Source: JACMLX01 sp031374935 (lineage in GTDB: Bacteria; Gemmatimonadota; Gemmatimonadetes; Gemmatimonadales; Gemmatimonadaceae). From it: a stretch of 64,000 nt of DNA. Positions 41,533 to 49,105 of the stretch are shown in pieces. How positions within the stretch are numbered: the first letter of the stretch is position 1; every line of letters starts with the position of its first letter. Below the pieces are notes generated by a model. It was given only the letters and a program-made list of their open reading frames with translations, did no database searches and was not told where the DNA came from. The translations under genes and the position numbers were made by a program. The DNA lies in NCBI GenBank assembly GCA_031374935.1, contig JANMHB010000156.1, positions 34,373-98,372 of the forward strand, in the 5' to 3' direction.

Positions 41533-42060
41533 GTGGGTGGCTTCAGACTGTTCGACGTGGTCTTTCTGGCTGGCGTGCTGCTGAGCGTGCGCCTGATGGT
41601 ATCGGGTGTCGAACGCGATCGCGGCGACGGTGAACCGGTTGTGCGATCGCGATTTGCGATGCTGGCTGGCGCGCTCACGCTGGCCGGATTTCTGGGCGCG
41701 GTCTCGATACGCCTGTCGCCGTCAGTGTTCCTCTCGAGCGCGCTGCTGCTTGGTGGCGCGATGACCGGTGCACTCAGCGCGCGGTGGCTCGTGGCACGTG
41801 CGGCGGCCCCGCCGAATGAGGACCACGAGTTCGATCCTCGCTTCGCGCTGCAGGGTGTGCCGGCGCTGGTGGTGCGTTCCATTCCCGTCAACGGCGATGG
41901 ACTGGTTCAACTGTCTCCAGGATCGGACGCCCCATCGCCAATCCGTGCGCGCAGCGTGGATGGAAGCGCGATCGCCCGTGGTGAAGAGGTCGGCGTGGAA
42001 CGAATCGACGGTGGCGTTGCCTTTGTGGAGGCGTGGTCTGTGATCGAAGCGCGACTCTAG
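41533..42060 (+). CDS. NfeD-like membrane protein
   Basis: The 175-residue product has two to three membrane helices (FDVVFLAGVLLSVRLMV, FAMLAGALTLAGFLGAVSI, FLSSALLLGGAMTGALSA) and a C-terminal OB-fold-type domain, FALQGVPALVVRSIPVNGDGLVQL to DGSAIARGEEVGVERIDGGVAFVEAW, as in NfeD proteins that accompany stomatins and modulate membrane organisation. No stomatin gene lies beside it. GTG 41533 is supported by GGAG seven bases upstream; a TTG 24 bases earlier is less likely. Confidence 0.65.
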   Translation: MGGFRLFDVVFLAGVLLSVRLMVSGVERDRGDGEPVVRSRFAMLAGALTLAGFLGAVSIRLSPSVFLSSALLLGGAMTGALSARWLVARAAAPPNEDHEFDPRFALQGVPALVVRSIPVNGDGLVQLSPGSDAPSPIRARSVDGSAIARGEEVGVERIDGGVAFVEAWSVIEARL

Positions 42061-42531
42061 TGAGTTGGAAAGGAAGTCGGTGAACACAAAAGGGCGTGGC
42101 GGCGGCAAGGCAGAAACCGGAGCAGTACCAGCCGAGGATGTCCAACGCCGCCAGTCGGGATGCCGCGGAGGCAGCCTGCAGCTTGAGGTCCGTTTCCAGT
42201 CCACCAGTGCTGCGTAGCGGAAGTATCTTGGGAGTTGGGCGTGTCGTCGACCCGGCGTTTCAGCTCCTCGCGATACCACTGGTTTCGATGCGGGTCTTGG
42301 CTGGCGCTGAGATCGATCGCCCACTTCTGGCCAAGGAAGATCGGCAAGGCTGCCCTTGCAGATCAGCAGCGGCGTTCGATTTGCGTGCGCGAGTGATTCG
42401 AGGGCAGCCAGGGCGGGGTCGTGAGCCCTGCGCGGCGGTGATGCGCGGCGTTGCAGGCAGCGGAACACAATGTGGTGACCCGGTAGCCCGTTGAACGCCG
42501 GACGGTCTGAACTGAGAACGGAGGAACGATC
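42061..42531. other. Intergenic region, no convincing gene
   Basis: 471 bases. A minus-strand frame (42057-42347) begins MPIFLGQKWAIDL and looks locally protein-like, but it lacks a ribosome site and any family resemblance I can name, so it may be a decayed gene. No hairpin terminator or promoter stands out. Confidence 0.35.
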
Positions 42532-42828
42532 ATGTCGGATGCCGTGTTGTTCGTTCTCGTTTTCGGCGGACTCTTCGTCTTACGGGGTGTCGCGGCGACG
42601 GTGGTCTTTCTCTGGATTCTGCCGGACGGCATTCGCTGTCCACAATGCGATGCCGAAACACTGCGGATGGAGCCGGGCCGCGTGTTGCGATTGCTCCGGA
42701 GCTTTCGTGCCAGCTGGTGCCTGGTCTGCGGCTGGCGCGGTGTTCATCGGATGACGTCGACGACTGCGACCATGAAGCCTCGTGATGCGTCGCGTAGTGC
42801 GTCAGCACCTCCGGCACGACAGCCCTGA
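42532..42828 (+). CDS. Small membrane protein with zinc-ribbon-like cysteines
   Basis: The 98-residue protein has one N-terminal membrane helix (VLFVLVFGGLFVLRGVAATVVFLWIL, residues 5-30), then a compact four-cysteine segment CPQC (residues 36-39) and CLVC (63-66) that would fit a zinc ribbon, and a Ser/Pro-rich tail. A strong GGAGG site lies 8 bases before the ATG. I do not recognise the family. It is flanked by long non-coding gaps on both sides and is probably monocistronic. Confidence 0.65.
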   Translation: MSDAVLFVLVFGGLFVLRGVAATVVFLWILPDGIRCPQCDAETLRMEPGRVLRLLRSFRASWCLVCGWRGVHRMTSTTATMKPRDASRSASAPPARQP

Positions 42829-43285
42829 GGCGTTCGTGGCGGCGCGGCGTATCGTCCCGCGTGGCGATTCATCCCCCCGCAGGACGCTCGGCTGGAAACA
42901 TCCGAGTGGCGCTGTTCAGACGAGCTGTTGCAACGACCGGTTGCGTCCACCGCCGTAGCGACAAAACGCATTCGCCCGCATTTCGGTCAGATCGCTTGGC
43001 CGCTCGTCGAATGCGTTGCGGCCTTGCGTGATATAGTTCTGCTCAGCCGTGATGAGGCGCGCGAAGAGTTGACTGCCATCGCCGCGTGTGCGGGACAGTC
43101 TGCGAACCCGTTCCGCACTGTCGCATGGAAGACCGTGCAGTGTCGGCACCGTTTCGTTTCGCCGGAATCCGGGTGACGTGGATCTGTGCGGTGTCGTGTG
43201 CTCCATCGGCGGACGGCGAATTCGCGCGCCTCGCGTTGCGCCAGGCTGCGGTCCGCACGATGCGACGCATCGGGGTCACACGGTC
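42829..43285. other. Intergenic region, no convincing gene
   Basis: 457 bases with short overlapping frames on both strands but no ribosome sites, no recognisable protein motifs and no RNA motif that I can identify. Confidence 0.35.
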
Positions 43286-43570
43286 CTAGCGATGTCGCAC
43301 GAAGACTTCGATCCAGTCGGGGAACCCGCCGGGGATCTCCATAAAGTCATCGAAGTATACCAATCCGGCCTCCTCGAAGACCTCGATCAGGTTCGGGACA
43401 TCATCAGGGCTCGGGAGCGGTCCGATGGCGATGAGTGCGCCTTCGACACGAAACTCCTCGTCGGTGAGGTTGAGGATTCGATCGATGGATTCGCGCGTGA
43501 ACCCGGCGCGCTCGAAGGCGTCGCGACGGATGGCGAGGGTCGGACCCGCGGAGGGGAGGGAAAGCGGCAT
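43286..43570 (-). CDS. Small conserved hypothetical protein
   Basis: The 94 residues MPLSLPSAGPTLAIRRDAFE through GFTRESIDRILNLTDEEFRVEGALIAIGPL to LIEVFEEAGLVYFDDFMEIPGGFPDWIEVFVRHR look like a compact acidic alpha/beta protein, and the pattern resembles small hypothetical proteins I recall from related GC-rich soil bacteria. No membrane segment, signal peptide or cysteine is present. No Shine-Dalgarno site is seen. It points away from parA across a 348-base gap. Confidence 0.6.
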   Translation of the reverse strand: MPLSLPSAGPTLAIRRDAFERAGFTRESIDRILNLTDEEFRVEGALIAIGPLPSPDDVPNLIEVFEEAGLVYFDDFMEIPGGFPDWIEVFVRHR

Positions 43571-43789
43571 TGGTGTGGGAGATGGAGAGGAGCAAGTTGG
43601 GCCTGGCGTCGCGGGAGGCAAGCCGAGTTGGCGCGAGGGCTGCGTGGGTGCCCTGAACGGGTGGATGAAGGGTCCCGTGTGGGTCGACGCGCGCGGCACG
43701 CTCACCCGACAGCGGTCCGGACTTGATATGATCGAGCTAAGTCGTTGTCAGTCAACGGCTTATGCAATGCATTACTCGCCTTTCTGTGT

Positions 43790-43805
43790 TGTTCCACGTG
43801 AAACA
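43790..43805. promoter_or_regulatory. parS: parS site 1
   Basis: TGTTCCACGTGAAACA matches the bacterial consensus TGTTTCACGTGAAACA at 15 of 16 positions. It lies 114 bases before parA and 20 bases from a second site. Confidence 0.92.
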
Positions 43806-43825
43806 TCCGATAGTGTCTGGCATTG

Positions 43826-43841
43826 CGTTTCACGTGAAACA
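43826..43841. promoter_or_regulatory. parS: parS site 2
   Basis: CGTTTCACGTGAAACA matches the parS consensus at 15 of 16 positions, differing only in the first base. Two centromere sites this close to parAB identify the chromosomal partition locus. Confidence 0.92.
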
Positions 43842-43918
43842 CGGATCTGGCGGCACCAAGCTGCGGCGGGCGGAGTATATTCGCCGCAGGTCATTCTCCT
43901 CCCCCGCCGCACATCACA

Positions 43919-44731
43919 GTGGCCCGAGTCATAGCGATCGCGAACCAGAAGGGCGGGGTCGGCAAGACGACCACCGCCGTCAATCTCGCCGCCAGTCTGG
44001 CGGTGGCTGAACAGCGCACCCTGCTGATCGACGGTGACCCGCAGGGTAACGCCACCTCCGGCATCGGCATCTCGAGAGACGATGTCACCCAGACGACATA
44101 CGATGTGCTGATCGGCGAGAGCTCGATCGCCGCCGCCAGACATCGACACGTCCAGTTTCCGGCCCTCGACGTCCTCGCGGCGACGGCCGACCTCGCCGGC
44201 GCCGAGGTGGAACTTGTCGACCGCGAGGAGCGTGAGGCGATGATGCGGAAAGCCGTCGCCAGTGTCAGGGACGACTACGACTACATCCTGATCGACTGCC
44301 CACCGTCCCTGGGGCTGATCACGGTCAACATGCTCGCCGCCGCCGATGCGCTCCTGATCCCCGTGCAGTGTGAGTACTACGCCCTTGAGGGACTCTCGCA
44401 GCTGCTCAATACCGTCCATCTCGTCCAACGCAGCGTGAACCCGGCCCTCGGGATCGACGGAGTGCTCCTGACCATGTACGACGCCAGACTGAATCTCTCC
44501 AGACAGGTCGCCACCGACGCCCGCGAATACTTCGGACCGAAGGTGTTCGAGAGCGTCATCCCCAGGAATGTGCGCCTGGCCGAAGCTCCAAGCTTCGGAA
44601 AGCCAATCATTCTGTATGACCTCGCATCCGTCGGCGCACAGGCGTACATGGCCGTAGCCAAGGAGCTCATCGCACGACACCGCGAACTGCCTGACGAGCA
44701 GCACGGATTGACCAGACGCGCCGACCACTGA
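43919..44731 (+). CDS. parA: Chromosome partitioning ATPase ParA (Soj)
   Basis: ParA is the DNA-binding ATPase that moves ParB-parS complexes during segregation. The 270 residues carry the deviant Walker A KGGVGKTTTA with signature Lys11 and Lys16, the A' motif LLIDGDPQGNATSGIG, Walker B DYDYILIDCPPSLGLITVNML, and VIPRNVRLAEAPSFGKPIILYD typical of small chromosomal ParA proteins without an N-terminal HTH. The GTG start has no clear ribosome site. It precedes parB by 62 bases and two parS sites lie upstream. Confidence 0.96.
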   Translation: MARVIAIANQKGGVGKTTTAVNLAASLAVAEQRTLLIDGDPQGNATSGIGISRDDVTQTTYDVLIGESSIAAARHRHVQFPALDVLAATADLAGAEVELVDREEREAMMRKAVASVRDDYDYILIDCPPSLGLITVNMLAAADALLIPVQCEYYALEGLSQLLNTVHLVQRSVNPALGIDGVLLTMYDARLNLSRQVATDAREYFGPKVFESVIPRNVRLAEAPSFGKPIILYDLASVGAQAYMAVAKELIARHRELPDEQHGLTRRADH

Positions 44732-44793
44732 GCCGCGCTCACCGCTTCTCGACTCCCGAACGCGCCCGTACGCCGACGCAAGGAATCCGCTCA

Positions 44794-45723
44794 ATGCCAC
44801 CTGAACAACCACGACGCCTGGGACGAGGACTGGAAGCACTCCTCGCCATGAAGGCTCCGGAGCCGCGTCATCAGTCCGGACCAGCCGGCGATTCGGCACA
44901 AAACGTCGGGCTTCAGCACCTCCGGCTCAGCGAAATCCGACCCAACCCGTACCAGCCACGAAAGGAGTTCAAGCTCGAGGAGCTCTCCGAGCTGCAGGCA
45001 TCGCTGCGCGCATCCGGCCTGCTGCAGCCCATCACCGTGCGACCGGCGCCCAACGGAACAGGCTTCGAACTCATCGCCGGCGAACGTCGATTCCGCGCCG
45101 CGTCATCCCTCGGATGGACTGAGATCCCTGCCGTCGTTAGGACCATCGACGACAAGACGCTCCTCACGCTCGCGCTGATCGAAAACCTGCAGCGCAGCGA
45201 CCTCAACCCGCTGGAAGAAGCAGAAGGCTACAAGCGCCTCGTCGACGAGTTCGCACTGTCGCACGCCCAGGTTGGTGAAGTCGTCGGGAAGGACAGATCG
45301 ACGGTGACCAATCTTCTCCGCCTGCTGCAGCTCCCAGCCGCCGTCCGGCGGCTGCTCAGCGACGGTGCCATCTCTCTGGGGCACGCACGCGCCATTCTGG
45401 GCCTGAGTGATGAACGCGCAATGGTCGATCTCGCCCGAGAGGCGGCATCCGTTGGACTCAGCGTGCGCGATGTCGAACGCCGAGTGCAGGATGCGTCCGG
45501 GGCAAGGAAATCGGTCCAGAAAGCGGCCGGAAAGCCAAAGTCGACAGCTACCGGCGAAGCACGCGGAATCGAAGACCGCCTCCGCAGACACCTTCAGACC
45601 GATGTCGGCGTTCACCTGGGGAAGGGCAAACACACCAAAGGCGAACTCCGCATTCATTTCTACTCGAACGACGATCTGGCGCGCGTCCTCGAACTGATTC
45701 TGGGGTCGGATTCGACCGAGTGA
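44794..45723 (+). CDS. parB: Chromosome partitioning protein ParB (Spo0J)
   Basis: ParB is the CTP-dependent clamp that loads at parS and spreads. The 309 residues start with the ParA-stimulating segment RRLGRGLEALL, then the N-domain LRLSEIRPNPYQPRKEF, GLLQPITVRP and the CTP-binding GERRFRAASSLGW (box II) with ENLQRSDLNPLEEAEGY (box III), the HTH LSHAQVGEVVGKDRSTVTNLLRLLQLP, and a C-terminal dimerisation region DLARVLELIL. It forms an operon with parA. Confidence 0.96.
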   Translation: MPPEQPRRLGRGLEALLAMKAPEPRHQSGPAGDSAQNVGLQHLRLSEIRPNPYQPRKEFKLEELSELQASLRASGLLQPITVRPAPNGTGFELIAGERRFRAASSLGWTEIPAVVRTIDDKTLLTLALIENLQRSDLNPLEEAEGYKRLVDEFALSHAQVGEVVGKDRSTVTNLLRLLQLPAAVRRLLSDGAISLGHARAILGLSDERAMVDLAREAASVGLSVRDVERRVQDASGARKSVQKAAGKPKSTATGEARGIEDRLRRHLQTDVGVHLGKGKHTKGELRIHFYSNDDLARVLELILGSDSTE

Positions 45724-45764
45724 TTGCAGGGCCGACTCTATGCCGACGGCTGCGAAGAAGAACG

Positions 45765-45790
45765 GTGTAGAAAACTCAGCGATTCTACAC
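45765..45790. promoter_or_regulatory. Inverted repeat upstream of the BMP operon
   Basis: GTGTAGAA and TTCTACAC, perfect 8-bp arms with a 10-base centre, lie 19 bases before the ATG of the substrate-binding lipoprotein in an A/T-rich stretch. The position suits an operator for regulation of the importer operon; the regulator is unknown. Confidence 0.5.
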
Positions 45791-45808
45791 AAATACGTAA
45801 ACCATTAT

Positions 45809-46861
45809 ATGTCAATGACTTACAAGACAATTAAGGCATCGACAGCCCGGTTATCCACATTCGCCCTGCTCATCGCCGTACACCTGCTCGCTGCCTGCCG
45901 GCCCGCGGATCCACAGTCCGGCGATAGCTCCGCACCGTCTGCACCCAGTTTCAAGGTGGCCCTGCTGACGCCTGGTCCGATCTCGGATCAGGCGTGGAAC
46001 GGCGGCGCATACTCGGGCCTGCAGCGCATTCGCGACTCCACCGGAGCACAGATCAGCCACATCCAGACCAAGACACCGGCAGAGTTCGATGAGAACTTCC
46101 GGCTTTATGGCGAGCAGGGCTACGCGCTCGTCATCGGACATGGCTTCGAATACCAGGACGCCGCCAAACGAGTCGCACCGGAATTCTCGAAGACCGTCTA
46201 CGTGACGACCTCCGGAACCGGCACGGGACCGAACCTCGCCGGCCTGGAATTCGCTTTCGAAGACGGTGCGTATCTGGCTGGAATCGTCGCCGCTGCGACG
46301 ACACGGACGGGGGTCATCGGCGCGATCGGCGGTCAGGAGATTCCTCCCGTGCGTCGGAGCTTCTACGCCTTCGAAGCCGGGGCACGATCCTTCAACCCGA
46401 AGGTCCGGGTGATCACGTCTTACGTCGGCAACTGGGATGATGCCAGCGCTGGCAAGGAGCAGGCGCTGGCCCAGATCGCGCGCGGGGCCGACGTGATCTT
46501 TCAGAACGCCGACGCTGCCGGCCTCGGGATCTTTCAGGCTGCACGCCAGTCGACAGGCGTGCGTGTATTCGGAGCGAACAGCGACCAAAATGGCGTCGCA
46601 CCGGAAGTCGTCCTGGGGAGCGTGGTGATCGATCTCCCGCACGCCCTGCTCCTCGTGGCGCGCGAAGTCCGTGACGGGACGTTCACACCGCGGGTGATCT
46701 CCCTTGGCATGAAGACCGACGTCGTCCGCCTGGTGCTCAATCCGACGCTGCGCAACACGATTCCAGCGGCGGCCCTCGCCGCCGTCGACTCCGTCACGCA
46801 ACAACTCATCGCTGGCACGTTCACGGCCCCTGTGCCGCCATCGGTTGCTCCGGCCAGATAG
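45809..46861 (+). CDS. BMP family substrate-binding lipoprotein
   Basis: A 350-residue lipoprotein (signal MSMTYKTIKASTARLSTF then LLAAC) of the basic membrane protein/PnrA family, periplasmic nucleoside-binding proteins of ABC importers. It shows FKVALLTPGPISDQAWNGGAYSGLQ, YGEQGYALVIGHGFEYQDA, FEDGAYLAGIVAAATTRTGVIGAIGG, ARGADVIFQNADAAGLGIFQA and VFGANSDQNGVAPEVVLGSVVID. An ATG at 45815 is an alternative start. It heads the operon with a Nif3 protein, the ATPase and two permeases, and probably binds a nucleoside, though the ligand cannot be read from the sequence. Confidence 0.9.
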   Translation: MSMTYKTIKASTARLSTFALLIAVHLLAACRPADPQSGDSSAPSAPSFKVALLTPGPISDQAWNGGAYSGLQRIRDSTGAQISHIQTKTPAEFDENFRLYGEQGYALVIGHGFEYQDAAKRVAPEFSKTVYVTTSGTGTGPNLAGLEFAFEDGAYLAGIVAAATTRTGVIGAIGGQEIPPVRRSFYAFEAGARSFNPKVRVITSYVGNWDDASAGKEQALAQIARGADVIFQNADAAGLGIFQAARQSTGVRVFGANSDQNGVAPEVVLGSVVIDLPHALLLVAREVRDGTFTPRVISLGMKTDVVRLVLNPTLRNTIPAAALAAVDSVTQQLIAGTFTAPVPPSVAPAR

Positions 46862-46871
46862 CCTCCCACCA

Positions 46872-47657
46872 ATGCCTCTGCCCGCCGCCACCCTGGCCGA
46901 GCTCGTGCCATGGCTCGATGATCTGCTGCAGACCGACACGACACCGGACTACACCGGAGCGATGAACGGTCTGCAGATGGAACACGCGGGGCCGGTGCGA
47001 CGCGTGGCCGCCGCGGTTGATGCATCACTTCGCAGCGTCCAGCACGCCGTTGAGGTCGGAGCCAACCTGCTCGTGGTGCACCACGGACTGTTCTGGGCCG
47101 GCGCCCAACCGATTCGCGGCGCGATGCACCGGAAGCTCTCACTGCTCCTGCAGCACGACATCGCAGTCTACAGCTCGCATCTGCCGCTGGACCGGCACCC
47201 CACGCTCGGCAACAACGTGCTGCTGGCGCACGCGCATGGGCTCAGCGTGTCATCCACATGGCTCCCGTACAAGGGGGTCGACATCGGTGTGGTTGCCGAC
47301 ACGGAAACACCCACACGCGAGCTCGCGATCCGCGCGCGCGAGTTCGGCGCGCGACACGGGCACCACACGGTGGTCACGCCGTTCACGCACGACCGCATGT
47401 CACGACGGGTTGCCGTGTGCAGCGGCGGTGGCGCCTCAGCTGAATCACTGCGCGAGGCGCGCCGCGTCGGCGCCGACACACTGCTCGTTGGCGAAGGGCC
47501 ACACTTCACCGCAGTGGACGCCGAAGAACTCGATCTGGTGGTGATGTACGCGGGACACTATGCGACCGAGACACTCGGTGTGCAGGCGCTGGTACAGTTT
47601 ATCGCAGAGCGGTGGCAGCTTCCGTGGTCATTCCTTCCGGCACCAACCGGACTGTGA
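46872..47657 (+). CDS. Nif3-like dinuclear metal-centre protein
   Basis: The 261-residue protein belongs to the Nif3/YbgI (DUF34) family: NGLQMEHAGPVRRVAAAVDAS, VVHHGLFWAG with two metal His, SSHLPLDRHPTLGNNVLLA with His and Asp, and the C-terminal VGEGPHFTAVDAEELDLVVMYAGHYATETLGVQAL. These proteins bind two metals in a hexameric ring; GTP cyclohydrolase and metal-chaperone roles have been suggested, and the function remains unsettled. It lies 10 bases after the BMP gene and its stop overlaps the ATPase GTG by GTGA, so it is part of this transport operon. Confidence 0.9.
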   Translation: MPLPAATLAELVPWLDDLLQTDTTPDYTGAMNGLQMEHAGPVRRVAAAVDASLRSVQHAVEVGANLLVVHHGLFWAGAQPIRGAMHRKLSLLLQHDIAVYSSHLPLDRHPTLGNNVLLAHAHGLSVSSTWLPYKGVDIGVVADTETPTRELAIRAREFGARHGHHTVVTPFTHDRMSRRVAVCSGGGASAESLREARRVGADTLLVGEGPHFTAVDAEELDLVVMYAGHYATETLGVQALVQFIAERWQLPWSFLPAPTGL

Positions 47658-49105
47658 CGACCGCGGCGCCCCGACTGGCGCTCACGGCGATCTCGCGACA
47701 CTTCGGTCAGGTCACTGCGCTCGACGGCGCAACCCTCACCGCAGCCAGAGGCGAAGTGCACGCGCTACTCGGAGAGAATGGCGCAGGAAAGTCCACGCTG
47801 ATGAAGATCGCCTTCGGCCTCGATCAACCCGATGCCGGCACGATCGACGTCGACGGCCGACGGAGCGTCATTCGTACCCCACGCGACGCAATGGCACTCG
47901 GCATCGGTATGGTGCAGCAACACTTCGCACTGGTAGACCCCATGACCGTGGTCGAGAACGTCGCACTCGGCGGCATCGATCGATTCGATCTGGCCGCCAC
48001 CGCGGCCAGGATCAGACGACTCGGTGCCGAGTCCGGGCTCGCGCTCGATCCCGACGCGCGCGTCAGCTCGCTGTCCGTCGGCGCGCAGCAGCGGCTGGAG
48101 ATCATCAAGGCCCTCGCACGCAACGCACAGGTCCTGATCCTCGATGAGCCAACGGCCGTGCTCTCGCCCACGGAAGCGAAGGACCTGCTCGACTGGACCC
48201 GACGATTCGCGGACGCTGGTGGTACAGTCATCCTCATCGCGCACAAGCTGCGTGAGATTCTGCGCATCGCCGATCGGGTGACGGTGCTGCGGCGAGGCAA
48301 GACCGTGCTGACAGCAGCAGCCAGCGACGTCACGGAGCTGCTGCTTGCCGAGGCAATGCTTGGGGCAACACGCACCGCCGCGCCGGTATCGCAAGCGAAA
48401 GCGCCACACGCGTCAGACGGTCAACCGGTGCTGGCACTCGTGAACGTGGCTGCCATGGATGATTTTGGCGTCGCACGAATCACGAACGCAACGCTCACGG
48501 TGCACGGCGGTGAAATCGTCGGAATCGCCGCGATTGAAGGCGCTGGGCAACGGGAATTGTTGCGTGTGCTGGCCGGTCGACTGGCGCCGTCGCAGGGTAC
48601 GGCCACGCTACCCGACGCTGTGGGGTTCGTGCCCGAAGACCGGCACCGTGATGCCCTCGTACTCGATGCGACGCTGACCGAGAATCTGGCGCTCCGCGGC
48701 GCGGCACGGCGACGCGGACTGATGCCCTGGAAGACACTCGACGACTCTACCCAGGCGTTGCTCCGCGATCGCGACGTTCGCGCGGCGAACGAACACGTCG
48801 CCGTGCGAACACTCTCCGGCGGCAATCAGCAGAAGTTCGTGCTCGGACGGGAGCTCGCCGCTACGCCCGCAGCGCTCGTCATTGAAAACCCGACGCGCGG
48901 ACTCGATATCCGTGCCACGGCCGACGTGCATGCGGCACTCCGCGCTGCCCGGGATGCCGGAACGGCGGTGGTGGTCTACTCCAGTGACCTCGATGAAGTA
49001 CTGCTCCTGGCCGATCGCGTGCTGGTGGTCGCGGCAGGCGGTGTGAGGGATGTTGGCACCGATCGCGACACGGTTGGCCTGGCGATGCTCGACGCGAGCC
49101 CGTGA
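47654..49105 (+). CDS. ABC transporter ATP-binding protein (BMP/nucleoside importer type)
   Basis: A 483-residue tandem ATPase like the sugar/nucleoside importer type (RbsA/NupA). NBD1: Walker A LLGENGAGKSTLMK, Q-loop GIGMVQQHFALVD, signature LSVGAQQRLEIIKAL, Walker B VLILDEPTAVLSP. NBD2 lacks the Walker A lysine (IAAIEGAGQRELLRVLAG) but keeps signature LSGGNQQKFVLGRELA and AALVIENPTRGLDIRA, as is usual for this type. GTG 47654 overlaps the nif3-like stop by 4 bases. It energises the two permeases downstream. Confidence 0.9.
   Translation: MTTAAPRLALTAISRHFGQVTALDGATLTAARGEVHALLGENGAGKSTLMKIAFGLDQPDAGTIDVDGRRSVIRTPRDAMALGIGMVQQHFALVDPMTVVENVALGGIDRFDLAATAARIRRLGAESGLALDPDARVSSLSVGAQQRLEIIKALARNAQVLILDEPTAVLSPTEAKDLLDWTRRFADAGGTVILIAHKLREILRIADRVTVLRRGKTVLTAAASDVTELLLAEAMLGATRTAAPVSQAKAPHASDGQPVLALVNVAAMDDFGVARITNATLTVHGGEIVGIAAIEGAGQRELLRVLAGRLAPSQGTATLPDAVGFVPEDRHRDALVLDATLTENLALRGAARRRGLMPWKTLDDSTQALLRDRDVRAANEHVAVRTLSGGNQQKFVLGRELAATPAALVIENPTRGLDIRATADVHAALRAARDAGTAVVVYSSDLDEVLLLADRVLVVAAGGVRDVGTDRDTVGLAMLDASP

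Larger units (their letters stand above)
43571..43918. other. Intergenic region with parS sites upstream of parA
   Basis: This 348-base gap holds two parS-like sites (43790 and 43826) and, nearer parA, a short hairpin (arms CTGCGGCG 43861-43868 and CGCCGCAG 43882-43889) whose loop contains TATATT, a possible parA -10. Confidence 0.6.

Noticed and set aside
42057..42347. 96-residue minus-strand frame (MPIFLGQKWAIDL...)
   Set aside because: Locally protein-like but no ribosome site, no recognisable motif and a frame-shifted-looking end; left as possible decayed gene only.
43746..43775. TATGCAATGCAT near 43760 as a third ARG box
   Set aside because: It lacks the 7-5-7 spacing and the two separated arms seen at argC and argG, and no arginine gene is near.
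45851..45859. TTATCCACA, a perfect DnaA box
   Set aside because: A single copy inside the BMP coding region with no cluster or DUE-like A/T stretch nearby; insufficient for an origin, although parS is close.
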